From the NCBI GenBank assembly GCA_910579275.1, contig CAJTTO010000004.1, positions 1 to 64,000 on the forward strand: DNA of 64,000 nt, written 5' to 3'. This stretch comes from an uncultured Lachnospiraceae bacterium. Its GTDB lineage: Bacteria > Bacillota > Clostridia > Lachnospirales > Lachnospiraceae. The position numbers and the translations under genes are program-made. The notes below the pieces were generated by a model, which had not been told where the DNA came from, made no database searches, and saw only the letters and a list, made by a program, of their open reading frames with translations. Of the stretch, positions 53,736-62,095 are shown piece by piece (position 1 is the stretch's first letter; every line of letters begins with the position of its first letter).

Positions 53736-54586
53736 CAGTCACCTCTGAGCTGTCCTGCCAGCTCACTTAGCTTTCTTAGTCTATGATTTACACCTGATTT
53801 TCCAACATTCGGCGTGAGATACTGCCCCAGCTCCTTCAGCGTGGCATCCGGATATTCCAGACGTATCTCGGCAATCTGCCGCAGGTTCTGTGCCAGATTG
53901 TCAAAGCCGTAATGCTCTTTGATATATTGTATGTCTTCAATCTGCTTTGTCGCCGCGTTGACCGTCTTGGTAATGTTCGCCGCCTCACAGTTGACTTTTC
54001 TGTTAATCGCGTTGCGCATATCCTTTAATATCCGCAGATTTTCAAGGTTCATCAGCGAAATATGCGCCCCGATTACATTCAGGAGCGTGGAAATCTCCTC
54101 ACTCTCCTTAATATACACAACCTGATATTTTTTGCGCGCCACAACCCGCGCCTTGATTTCGTAAACCAGCAAGGTTTCCACCAGCTGCTCCGCCTGCCCT
54201 GTGTCACTGCACACAAATTCCAGATGGTATCCTTTCTCCGGATTGCTCATGGAGCCGATTCCCAAAAACGCCCCCCGCAAAAACGCGCGCTTACAGCAGA
54301 GACTTTTGATAATCAGGGAATCCACAGTCGTATCACCCTTTTTGTACTTGATGGTCTGTAAAATTTTATTTTCGTCATCATTTGTCGAAAACAGTTTTTC
54401 AAGGAGCAGGCTCCATCTGTCCGCCACATGCGGATTGTCCGGCTGGAAACGCTCTGCAAACGCCCCTGAATCCGCTTTTACCACCCCCGCATAGACGGCA
54501 ATCGCAGCCAGCTCCGCAATCTGGCAGTGCCGCGCAGTGTTTTCCACTTTCGCAAGCTCCTCTTTTACATCCGCTGAAAAAGACAT
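53735..54586 (-). CDS. whiA: WhiA DNA-binding protein
   Basis: A 283-residue protein starting at 54586 (TTGGAGGCTTAGG upstream; a 41-codon extension has no site). It begins MSFSADVKEELAKVENTARH, has the LAGLIDADG-like fold (KRAFLRGAFLGIGSMSNPEK) in the middle and a C-terminal helix-turn-helix (IRLEYPDATLKELGQYLTPN, SGVNHRLRKLSELA). WhiA influences cell division and chromosome segregation in Gram-positives. The order rapZ-whiA is conserved in Firmicutes. Confidence 0.95.
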   Translation of the reverse strand: MSFSADVKEELAKVENTARHCQIAELAAIAVYAGVVKADSGAFAERFQPDNPHVADRWSLLLEKLFSTNDDENKILQTIKYKKGDTTVDSLIIKSLCCKRAFLRGAFLGIGSMSNPEKGYHLEFVCSDTGQAEQLVETLLVYEIKARVVARKKYQVVYIKESEEISTLLNVIGAHISLMNLENLRILKDMRNAINRKVNCEAANITKTVNAATKQIEDIQYIKEHYGFDNLAQNLRQIAEIRLEYPDATLKELGQYLTPNVGKSGVNHRLRKLSELAGQLRGD

Positions 54587-54600
54587 CCTAAGCCTCCAAT

Positions 54601-55452
54601 TTATTTCGTGTCCCTGTGGCGAAGCGTGAGTCCGTAGTCTCCCTTGTCCTTCAGCCGCTTGTACAGCTCCCCTGCAAGCGTCACGCTCCTGTGCTGCCCG
54701 CCTGTGCACCCAATTGCAATCACAAGCTGGTATTTCCCTTCACTGATATAGTTGGGAATCAGGAAATTCACCATGTCCGCCAGCTTGTCCAGAAATGTAT
54801 GCGCCTCCGCAAATCCCATGACATAGTCCTGCACTTCCCTGTCGAGACCGGTCTTTAGCTTCAAGTCATCCACATAAAACGGATTCGGCAGAAAACGAAC
54901 GTCAAAGACCAAATCCGCGTCCTGCGGAATGCCATGCTTGAATCCAAATGACATAATATTCACCATCAGGTTATTATATGCCTGATTACTGACAAAAATT
55001 CTGTCAAGCTCCGCCTTAAGCTCCCTTGTCAGCAGGTTTGTCGTGTCTATCACGTAGTCCGCTGCCTGCTTAATACTCGCGAGCAGCGCCCGTTCCCTTG
55101 TGATGCCGCTCATGAGATCACTGTCCACGGAAAGCGGATGGATACGTCTGGACTCCTTGTAGCGTTTGAGCAGGACATTGTCCGCCGCCTCAAGAAAGAG
55201 AATCTCAAAGGTATATGTCTCCCGCAGACGCGCAATCAGCATGTTGACATCCTCAAACGACTGGTCTGCCCTGACGTCAAGCCCCAATGCCACTTTCTGA
55301 ATCCCGTTGTCCGGCATCGCAAGCAGCTCCATAAACTTTTCAATCAGGGGAACCGGCATGTTGTCCGCGCAGTAGTATCCCGCATCCTCAAGCATCTTCA
55401 TGGCAGTGGACTTGCCGCCCCCGCTCATACCGGTAACAATCACAAATCTCAT
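54601..55452 (-). CDS. rapZ: RapZ/YvcJ nucleotide-binding protein
   Basis: A 283-residue P-loop protein: Walker A VTGMSGGGKSTAMKML at the N-terminus, DVRFLPNPFYVDDLKLKTGL in the middle and the C-terminal IAIGCTGGQHRSVTLAGELY. RapZ in enterobacteria guides RNase E to GlmZ; YvcJ of Bacillus binds nucleotides and affects competence and wall metabolism. Located between murB and whiA with short spacers. ATG at 55452 after GAAAGGTCGG. Confidence 0.95.
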   Translation of the reverse strand: MRFVIVTGMSGGGKSTAMKMLEDAGYYCADNMPVPLIEKFMELLAMPDNGIQKVALGLDVRADQSFEDVNMLIARLRETYTFEILFLEAADNVLLKRYKESRRIHPLSVDSDLMSGITRERALLASIKQAADYVIDTTNLLTRELKAELDRIFVSNQAYNNLMVNIMSFGFKHGIPQDADLVFDVRFLPNPFYVDDLKLKTGLDREVQDYVMGFAEAHTFLDKLADMVNFLIPNYISEGKYQLVIAIGCTGGQHRSVTLAGELYKRLKDKGDYGLTLRHRDTK

Positions 55453-55476
55453 TTCATCCGACCTTTCGTAAATTAT

Positions 55477-56442
55477 CTATTCAAAGTTTCCAAGCAGTAT
55501 GACTTCCGGCTCAAGCACAACACCCGAAGACGCTTTTACCCGCTTTTGTACCTCCAGAATCAGGGCATGGATATCAGCCGCCGTGGCATTATCCCTGTTT
55601 ATGACAAATCCACAGTGTTTCTCGGACACCTGTGCACTCCCCACCGAAAATCCCCGAAGCCCTGCGTCATCTATTAATTTTCCGGCAAAATACCCCTCCG
55701 GTCTCTTGAATGTAGAGCCTGCACTCGGATATTCCAACGGCTGTTTTTCACGCCGTTTTCCGGCAAGCGCCTCCATTTGTGCCTGAATGTCCTCCCTGCG
55801 CCCCTCTGTAAGCGCGATGGTCACTTCAAGCACGACCAGCGGGCTTAGGGACATGCTTTCTTTCACAAGACTATGGCGGTAGGAAAAGTGCATCTCCTCC
55901 GCGCTTTTCTCGATGATTTCTCCGTCCATGGTCATCAGCCGGACACTTTTTACCACCTGTTTCATTTCCCCGCCGTATGCGCCTGCGTTCATGACAATCG
56001 CACCGCCAAGGCTTCCGGGGATTCCCGCCGCAAACGAAAACCCATCCAGCCCGTTTTCACACGCCTTGCGCGCAATTGCCGCAAGGGTCGCGCCTGCCTC
56101 GCACACAAGCGTTGTACCCTCCACACGGATATGGTCAAATTGCTTTGACAGATGGAGCACCACGCCACGCAGACCGGAATCACTGACCAGAAGATTGCTG
56201 CCGTTTCCCAAAATATAAAAATCCGTATTCAGTCTGGTAAGCCCTTCTGACTTTAATATTCCGAACGCCTTCGCAAGTGATGCCGCACTGTCTATTTCCA
56301 CAAATATGTCAGCTGCACCACCAACCCGGAAGGTGGTGTGAGCTGACATATTTTCATCTGCAAGTATTTGTTCCGGTCTGAATACTGCGGAAAATCTTTC
56401 GTGCAAACGCTGTATTACTTCCTGACTTAAACCTGTCTTCAA
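55477..56442 (-). CDS. murB: UDP-N-acetylenolpyruvoylglucosamine reductase
   Basis: A 321-residue FAD enzyme that makes UDP-MurNAc from UDP-GlcNAc-enolpyruvate. Motifs: MSAHTTFRVGGAADIFVEID, YILGNGSNLLVSDSGLRGVV, AGIPGSLGGAIVMNAGAYGG and EYPSAGSTFKRPEGYFAGKL, the last carrying the catalytic Ser region. The short type IIb form without the third helix insertion is usual in Firmicutes. It apparently starts at a TTG (56442) nine bases after GAGG. In the hprK operon. Confidence 0.94.
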   Translation of the reverse strand: MKTGLSQEVIQRLHERFSAVFRPEQILADENMSAHTTFRVGGAADIFVEIDSAASLAKAFGILKSEGLTRLNTDFYILGNGSNLLVSDSGLRGVVLHLSKQFDHIRVEGTTLVCEAGATLAAIARKACENGLDGFSFAAGIPGSLGGAIVMNAGAYGGEMKQVVKSVRLMTMDGEIIEKSAEEMHFSYRHSLVKESMSLSPLVVLEVTIALTEGRREDIQAQMEALAGKRREKQPLEYPSAGSTFKRPEGYFAGKLIDDAGLRGFSVGSAQVSEKHCGFVINRDNATAADIHALILEVQKRVKASSGVVLEPEVILLGNFE

Positions 56443-56502
56443 GTTCTAAAACCTCATTTAACCTATTTTTTTATTATACGATACTGTTACCGTTTTCTAT
56501 TC

Positions 56503-57450
56503 CTATTCTAATACAAGCTTTGCCGCGCCGTAGATTCCGGCGTCGTTGCCAAGCGTCGCAAGCTTGAACTGCGCACCTCTGCAGCCGTGGAACACATATT
56601 TCTTATAGTACTTCGCGACATACTCGCAGAGAATCCCGCCTGCCTTTGACACGCCGCCGCCAAGCACAATCACCTCAGGATTCACGACGCAGGCGATTGC
56701 CGCAAGCCCTTTTCCGAGATACTCTCCGAATTCCTCCGCAATCTCACAGGCAAGCGCATCGCCGTTTTTCACTGCGTCAAAAACAGTCTTTGCGCTGACC
56801 GCCCCTCTTTCTTTCGCCGCCCTGAGCACGCTGTCCTGTGTCGTCGCGGCAAGCTTCCTGTTGGCAAGACGCGCAATGCCCGTCGCGGAAGCATACTGCT
56901 CCAGACATCCGTGGCCGCCGCATCCGCATGCATCCGGCTCGTCGTCCTCGATGTGGATATGCCCGATTTCACCGCCGGCGCCTGTCGCTCCCGTCACCAT
57001 TTTTCCGTTCACAATGATTCCGCCGCCCACGCCTGTGCCGAGTGTGGCAAGCACCATGTCGCTGCATCCTTTTCCGCCGCCGCACCACATTTCGCCAAGC
57101 GCCGCCACATTGGCGTCATTTCCCGCCTTGACAGGCACCTGCAGCAGGCCGCCGAGAACTTCATTGATATTGATGACGCCCCAGCCAAGATTGACAGCCA
57201 TATGCACTACACCCTTATCATCTACAGGCCCCGGCACACCTATGCCCACACCTGTTATGTCGTCTTTTGCAATCTTCTTTTCTGCGATTTTGCCGAGAAC
57301 GGCATCCGCGATATCCGGCAGTATCTTACTTCCACTGTCTTCCTTCCTTGTCGGTATCTCCCACTTGTCAAGCACTGTGCCCTCCGTGTCAAAAAGCCCG
57401 ATTTTCACTGTTGTTCCACCCAAATCTACTCCAAAACAATATTTACTCAT
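56503..57450 (-). CDS. glcK: ROK family glucokinase
   Basis: A 315-residue ROK kinase. ATP motif FGVDLGGTTVKIGLFDTEG at the start, VKAGNDANVAALGEMWCG, GTGVGGGIIVNG, the sugar-binding EIGHIHIE and zinc site CGCGGHGCLEQYAS, then ADNA-like PEVIVLGGGVSKAG. It phosphorylates glucose in the cytoplasm. Start at 57450 after GGAGGAAGG. It follows hprK by 39 bases; joining a glucose kinase to the HPr kinase gene links two points of sugar control. Confidence 0.92.
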   Translation of the reverse strand: MSKYCFGVDLGGTTVKIGLFDTEGTVLDKWEIPTRKEDSGSKILPDIADAVLGKIAEKKIAKDDITGVGIGVPGPVDDKGVVHMAVNLGWGVININEVLGGLLQVPVKAGNDANVAALGEMWCGGGKGCSDMVLATLGTGVGGGIIVNGKMVTGATGAGGEIGHIHIEDDEPDACGCGGHGCLEQYASATGIARLANRKLAATTQDSVLRAAKERGAVSAKTVFDAVKNGDALACEIAEEFGEYLGKGLAAIACVVNPEVIVLGGGVSKAGGILCEYVAKYYKKYVFHGCRGAQFKLATLGNDAGIYGAAKLVLE

Positions 57451-57489
57451 TTTTCCTTCCTCCAAATTGTATTCATTTCGTATATTTCA

Positions 57490-58431
57490 TTATTCCTCAT
57501 CATCCTCACGCGGCTTTGACAACGAATTCTGCACGCGCTGGTACAGCTCCTGTGCCGCATTGTAGCCCATCTTTTTCTGGCGGTAGTTGACTGCTGCCGA
57601 CTCGCAGATAATCGCAAGGTTACGTCCGGGGCGAATCGGAATGTTGTGACATACAATCTTATTTCCAAGATATTCCGTGTAGCTCTCCTCAAGACCAAGC
57701 CGGTCGTATTTTTTCTCCTTATCCCAGTCCTCAAGGCGGATGACAAGGTTAATGTTTGTCGTGTTCATAACGCTCTGCACACCATAGAGGGTCTTCACGT
57801 CAATAATACCGATGCCGCGCAGCTCGATGAAATGCCGTGTAATATCCGGCGCGGATCCAATCAAGGTATCGTCGCTCACCTTTCTGATTTCCACCACGTC
57901 ATCCGAAACAAGGCGGTGTCCTCTTTTAATCAGCTCCAGCGCTGCCTCGCTTTTTCCAATACCGCTCTCGCCCGTTATTAAGACACCTTCGCCATACACA
58001 TCCACAAGCACGCCGTGCACGGAGATACAGGGTGCAAGCTTGACATTGAGCCACCGGATGATTTCTGCCATAAACGCGGATGTTGACTTCTCCGTTATCA
58101 GAAGCGGGACGTTGTTCTTGAGCGCCGTCTTCATAAACAACTCGTCCGGATGCAGATCCCTGCAGAAAATAATGCAGGGAGTTTTTTCGGAAATAACCTG
58201 AGGATATACCTCTTTTTTCTTTTTGTCAGAGAGGTTTTCCATGTACGAGTATTCGACAAAACCGATAATCTGGGGTCTGGTCTCCTCAAAATGTTCAAAA
58301 TATCCCGCCAGCTGAAGCGCCGGTCTGTTGATGTCAGGCTGGTGAATCTTGATATTCTCCACTTCAATCTGCGGCGTGAGGTTTTTCAGCCCAAATTTTT
58401 CTATTACCTTTTCGATACTTACACTTGCCAT
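57490..58431 (-). CDS. hprK: HPr kinase/phosphorylase
   Basis: A 313-residue bifunctional enzyme that phosphorylates and dephosphorylates HPr on Ser46, setting carbon catabolite repression. Walker A reads LITGESGIGKSEAALELIKR, followed by VSDDVVEIRK (P-loop partner) and ELRGIGIIDVKTLYG, the HprK signature. It ends with LPIRPGRNLAIICESAAVNY. Start ATG at 58431 with AGGAG eight bases before. First gene of the murB-rapZ-whiA operon. Confidence 0.95.
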   Translation of the reverse strand: MASVSIEKVIEKFGLKNLTPQIEVENIKIHQPDINRPALQLAGYFEHFEETRPQIIGFVEYSYMENLSDKKKKEVYPQVISEKTPCIIFCRDLHPDELFMKTALKNNVPLLITEKSTSAFMAEIIRWLNVKLAPCISVHGVLVDVYGEGVLITGESGIGKSEAALELIKRGHRLVSDDVVEIRKVSDDTLIGSAPDITRHFIELRGIGIIDVKTLYGVQSVMNTTNINLVIRLEDWDKEKKYDRLGLEESYTEYLGNKIVCHNIPIRPGRNLAIICESAAVNYRQKKMGYNAAQELYQRVQNSLSKPREDDEE

Positions 58432-58442
58432 CTGTTTCACTC

Positions 58443-58603
58443 CTGTAACTATTTCCTATGCAAATAATTACTTTCGCCTTTCCTATTATTTTAATTTTTC
58501 GTCACATTCAGCTGTCCGATCCATGCTCCGTTTTTTAATATCTCTATCTTACCATAGAACGAATTTGTTTTCCACATTACTTTCAAAAATTTGGATAAGA
58601 AAT
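58443..58603. other. hprK upstream region
   Basis: AT-rich leader between hprK and the palindromic repeat; probably contains the operon promoter, but no clear boxes were fixed. Confidence 0.4.
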
Positions 58604-58742
58604 GTAACAGTTCAGCCCAGGACTTTGCACTGGCTGCAAAGTCCGTAAAATAACGTAGTGGCAGAGATGCATCAGGCCACCACGAAGTGGTTTTGCATGG
58701 CTTGATGCCCGTAACAGGAAGCCGAAGGCTGAACTGTTACTA
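58604..58742. mobile_element. GTAACAGTTCAGC palindromic repeat, copy B
   Basis: About 139 bases, the inverse of the element at 29222-29376. Ends are GTAACAGTTCAGC and GCTGAACTGTTAC, with inner hairpins GACTTTGCACTGGCTGCAAA and CCACCACGAAGTGG. It lacks one hairpin of about 16-26 bases present in copy A. Confidence 0.8.
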
Positions 58743-58744
58743 AG

Positions 58745-58781
58745 AAAAAAACACCCCCTGAATTTCCATTTGTCATTCAGG
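58745..58781 (-). terminator. Terminator downstream of the small gene at 58943
   Basis: CCTGAAT pairs with ATTCAGG around eleven bases, followed on the minus strand by GGGTG and seven T. It lies about 160 bases past the small ORF. Confidence 0.7.
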
Positions 58782-58942
58782 CGATGCTTTTCATTTTCAT
58801 TTATGTCAATCCGCGCAACCTGCCTTGCGGTGCACTGTCTGTAATGCATCCTGCATTCAAGTCACGCAAAAAGACGGCTTATTCATTGCGGAAACTCCTG
58901 CTCCACACTACATTGTTCCCCAGTCTGCGCGATTTATGCATA

Positions 58943-59140
58943 TTATCGCAGCACGGGACGGTTCTTCAGATTCATGGACGAGAATCCGCAATATGGTTTT
59001 CTGTTGAAAGCTGCCCTTGCCTCCGGCGCGACACCGCCTGCATTCAGCTCTTTCTCAGACACCTTCTTATACTCCGACATCTCACTTTCGATGTAGTTTC
59101 TAACCAGCTGGATTGCCCCTTTTCCATTCATATATTCCAT
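58943..59140 (-). CDS. Small hypothetical protein with strong ribosome binding site
   Basis: A 65-residue frame starting MEYMNGKGAIQLVRNYIESE, Lys/Glu/Asn-rich then Arg/Pro-rich at the end. I recognise no family. It is supported by AGGAGGAAG seven bases before the ATG and by a rho-independent terminator downstream. No larger gene overlaps it on either strand. A short regulatory protein or the 5' part of a lost gene are both possible. Confidence 0.5.
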   Translation of the reverse strand: MEYMNGKGAIQLVRNYIESEMSEYKKVSEKELNAGGVAPEARAAFNRKPYCGFSSMNLKNRPVLR

Positions 59141-59557
59141 ATGAACTTCCTCCTTTTACACATGTTTTTCTGTTTTCTTTTTGTATATTTATGTACTCAA
59201 AAAGAATAACGAATAGTGAAGCCCCTTTCTTCATATCTACTCGTTGTTATATATATTTATACCACATCAAGCTACTGTTTTCAATATTTTATTGTGCAAA
59301 TTTTACGATTTATTGTATTTTTTTGAAAAATAAATGCAACTGCATTTTTGCATGATTTTTTGCATATTGCCAAAAGGAGCAAAACGGCGGCATCCGATGG
59401 GAATATTTGTAAGAAATCACGTTTTTTCCGTTGTGCGAGGTAAAGTTTCTATGGTATAATGACGATATAAAGGTAAAACCAGTATGGCTGCATCCATGCC
59501 GGCTGGTCGGTTGCCATGGATGGAATTTATTTATTGTAGAAAGGGAAGGGATACCAA
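59141..59557. other. Divergent intergenic region
   Basis: Very AT-rich (59200-59350). Contains the SigD-like promoter at 59441-59468 and a small hairpin, ATGCCGGCTGG near 59495, in the leader of the next gene. No gene seen. Confidence 0.5.
59441..59468 (+). promoter_or_regulatory. SigD (sigma-28) type promoter
   Basis: TAAAGTTT (59441-59448) and GACGATAT (59461-59468) leave a 16-base gap between TAAA and the -10 element; consensus is TAAA-N15-GCCGATAT. A SigA-like TATAAT at 59455-59460 overlaps, with a poor TTGTGC -35, so the sigma factor is not certain. Confidence 0.6.
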
Positions 59558-60247
59558 ATGAGCTTATCAGGAATAGGAAGTAATAATGTAACAGATGTCT
59601 ACACGGCTGCAAGTGCTGTTGAATCCGAGAAGAAACCGGAATCATCCAAGCCGGAAGCTTCGAACACCGATACAGGCGTGAAAAAAGAGGAAGCCGCAGC
59701 AATCTATGACAAGTCAAAATTGTCGGAGGATGACAGGAAATCCATCGTTGCACAGCTCAAGGCAGATCAGGAAAAGCGCCAGTCACAGCTGACCGATCTT
59801 GTACATAACATGCTCAATACACAGACCAATACATTCGGTCAGGCAAATAATATCTGGCAGTTCCTCTCAAAAGGAAACTATACAGTTGACGCCGCAACAC
59901 AGAAAAAAGCACAGGAAGCAATTTCCGAGGACGGCTACTGGGGTGTAAAGCAGACTTCAGACCGTATCGTATCCTTTGCGACTGCGCTTGCAGGCGATGA
60001 CCAGAAACAGCTTGAGAAGATGCGCGACGCTTTCCTCAAGGGTTATGAAAAGGCAGAAAAGACATGGGGCGGCAAGCTTCCTGAAATCTCCAAGAAAACT
60101 TACGACGCAGTGCTTGAAAAATTTGACAGCCTGCTGAAGCCGAAGGAGACCGACAAGGACTTAAGCGTTGACAAGAACAACAATGCAGCTGCTGACAAGA
60201 ACAATACTGTCACAACGACAGAAGACGGAACCGTTGTTGCAAAATAA
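59558..60247 (+). CDS. Hypothetical protein, probably flagella/motility regulon (DUF5610-like)
   Basis: A 229-residue soluble protein. Residues 1-45 and 195-229 are disordered and rich in Ser, Lys, Asn and Thr. The central part reads ALAGDDQKQLEKMRDAFLKG, YEKAEKTWGGKLPEISKKTY and DAVLEKFDSLLK. This resembles, from memory, a DUF5610-type block seen in flagellate Proteobacteria (G-F-K-x-A-E-K...G..LP-x-I-S-x-x-T). The upstream SigD-like promoter supports a motility link. GAAAGGGAAGGG precedes the ATG, and a terminator follows directly. Function unknown. Confidence 0.6.
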   Translation: MSLSGIGSNNVTDVYTAASAVESEKKPESSKPEASNTDTGVKKEEAAAIYDKSKLSEDDRKSIVAQLKADQEKRQSQLTDLVHNMLNTQTNTFGQANNIWQFLSKGNYTVDAATQKKAQEAISEDGYWGVKQTSDRIVSFATALAGDDQKQLEKMRDAFLKGYEKAEKTWGGKLPEISKKTYDAVLEKFDSLLKPKETDKDLSVDKNNNAAADKNNTVTTTEDGTVVAK

Positions 60248-60258
60248 ATACAGACGCA

Positions 60259-60293
60259 AAAAAGGAATACCCTTAAGCGGTACTCCTTTTTTT
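60259..60293 (+). terminator. Terminator of the gene at 59558
   Basis: AAAAAAGGAATACC pairs with GGTACTCCTTTTTTT around a seven-base loop, immediately after the stop codon. Confidence 0.9.
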
Positions 60294-60318
60294 GTGCTGA
60301 ACTGTTACACTGTTTTCT

Positions 60319-61902
60319 CTATTTTACAATCAGCAGCTTATCGCCCGGCTTGATTTCATCAGCGGTCAGGTTATTCATTTCCTTGATGCGCTCAACACTT
60401 ACATAATATTTCTTGCCAATCTGCCAGAGCGAGTCTCCCGGTTTCACATAGTATATCGCAAATCCCGGAAGTTTTTCGAGGACATCCGCGTTGATTGGCG
60501 CAATGTTCAAGTCCGTGAGAATGTCCGCACGCTTTGTGCTGTACAGGAGCATTTTAATGTTCATGTTCCCCCGCCACTCAAGCTGCGAGCTGTCCTTGAT
60601 GCTCACAGTCTGCTGCGGTATCTGGACAGATACGGAGCACTGCTCAATCTGCCCTTCGTCTATATCCGGAAGCTCCTTTACCACCTCGAAAGGCACGGCG
60701 GACTTGACCGGATACAGCCCCGCCCCTTCTTCGTTTGAGGCGTAAAGCACCTGTAAGTCAATCTCCCCCGAAAGGCTTACCTGATTGTTCTGGAATGATG
60801 CTTCCTGTAGCTTCGCCTGTGCGTCACAGTGGCAAACCTGTAAAATCTTTGGCTCCGCATCTTCCAGCTTGATGCTGCGCGTGAGCTTTTCTTCCGTGTT
60901 AAGTTCCATGCACAAATCACGGAACTGTCTGGTATCAATTTCTGTCTGCACCTCGCAGCTGACCCCGTACACATCCGCCACGATGGAGGTATTCTCCCGC
61001 TCGTACAGTTTGATTTCAAGCTCGACGGTCATTTCCACTCCAATCAGCCGGAGTTCTCCGTCAGAATCCTCCCTGATTGAAATTTCCTCATGCCCTATTT
61101 CATACGATACATCGGCAATCATGCCCTCCCTGCTGTTCTGGCACTCGACACTTCCGTTAAAGGGAATCATCGTCTCATACCAGTTTACTTTGTCTGTCGC
61201 ATCCTCGCGGTATACGATAAAAATACTTATCTCGCCGGTTATGCCCATTTTTTCATCCATCGGCCGGAAGCTGATACTGCTGATTTCGGCATTTTTCCAG
61301 AGTGTCACTCCGATGTCAGGCATTCCCGCAGGCAGATGCGTTTCCTCGTGGATGCGCAGCAGATCTCTTTTTTTGACAATGGTTTCAAGAAAATCAAGGC
61401 TCTTTTTTCTGTATTCAAGCCGTGACTCCAGATTTTTCCCGCTGTCGCCGTTCCCCGTGTGGTCAAGCTCCACACACAGCTCCTCCGAAATGCTTTCCTC
61501 AACTCTCGGCTCCAGAGAAATCACGGACTGGATGCTAAGCTTTCTGGAATTAATGATATGTACGCGCAAATCTTCTAGATTCGTCCTGCAGATTACCCTG
61601 TCCTGTCCCTCGAGTTTGTCGAGATATATCTCCTCCATAAACGGCACTTCGCCGTCCATGCCCGCAAGCGTCCTGTCCTCCCCGTCTGTACGGTACAAGA
61701 TCTGATAGCACAGGCAGCCCTTTACCCAGATTTTGTTCATGCCGGTTTTGATTTCATCCACCTTAATTTTACCGCAGTCGTAAATCACTTTCGCCACATC
61801 CGGCTTCACGTCCGGCACATTGATATCCATTTCCAATGGCACCTGCAAAAGCGCCTTTGACTTTATCCGCTCCGTATGAATGTTTTTCTTCAAAAGCTCC
61901 AT
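60319..61902 (-). CDS. SPOCS (DUF3794) and LysM domain protein, SipL-like
   Basis: A 527-residue protein starting at 61902 (GGGGGTCAA upstream). Three DUF3794/SPOCS repeats can be followed: LEMDINVPDVKPDVAKVIYD with GQDRVICRTNLEDLRVHIIN, then HLPAGMPDIGVTLW with MTVELEIKLYE, and QVSLSGEIDLQVLYASNEEG. The C-terminus is a LysM domain, YYVKPGDSLWQIGKKYYVSV to LTADEIKPGDKLLIV. This architecture is that of clostridial SipL (coat morphogenesis, partner of SpoIVA). It suggests spore-forming ancestry. Usual length and order. Confidence 0.85.
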   Translation of the reverse strand: MELLKKNIHTERIKSKALLQVPLEMDINVPDVKPDVAKVIYDCGKIKVDEIKTGMNKIWVKGCLCYQILYRTDGEDRTLAGMDGEVPFMEEIYLDKLEGQDRVICRTNLEDLRVHIINSRKLSIQSVISLEPRVEESISEELCVELDHTGNGDSGKNLESRLEYRKKSLDFLETIVKKRDLLRIHEETHLPAGMPDIGVTLWKNAEISSISFRPMDEKMGITGEISIFIVYREDATDKVNWYETMIPFNGSVECQNSREGMIADVSYEIGHEEISIREDSDGELRLIGVEMTVELEIKLYERENTSIVADVYGVSCEVQTEIDTRQFRDLCMELNTEEKLTRSIKLEDAEPKILQVCHCDAQAKLQEASFQNNQVSLSGEIDLQVLYASNEEGAGLYPVKSAVPFEVVKELPDIDEGQIEQCSVSVQIPQQTVSIKDSSQLEWRGNMNIKMLLYSTKRADILTDLNIAPINADVLEKLPGFAIYYVKPGDSLWQIGKKYYVSVERIKEMNNLTADEIKPGDKLLIVK

Positions 61903-61966
61903 TTGACCCCCATTCCTGCACCTGAGAACTTGTGCCATTGTACGCAGCCTCAACGCTGTTTCTCGC

Positions 61967-62010
61967 ACTTTGCAGCAAGTGCAAAGTCTCAGGCTGAACG
62001 GCTGCCGCTG
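61967..62010. repeat. Degenerate relative of the GTAACAGTTCAGC repeat
   Basis: CACTTTGCAGCAAGTGCAAAGTCTCAGGCTGAAC matches the inner hairpin and end of the repeats at 29222 and 58604 over its first 18-20 bases, but the rest of the element is absent. Another lone arm, GCTGAACTGTTAC, is at 60296-60308. Confidence 0.5.
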
Positions 62011-62095
62011 CACAAATTTGTCATATACATTTTAATGACTTTATAATAATAAAATGTATGTGCGCAGGGGGCTGTTTATGACTTTTGGCGCTTCT

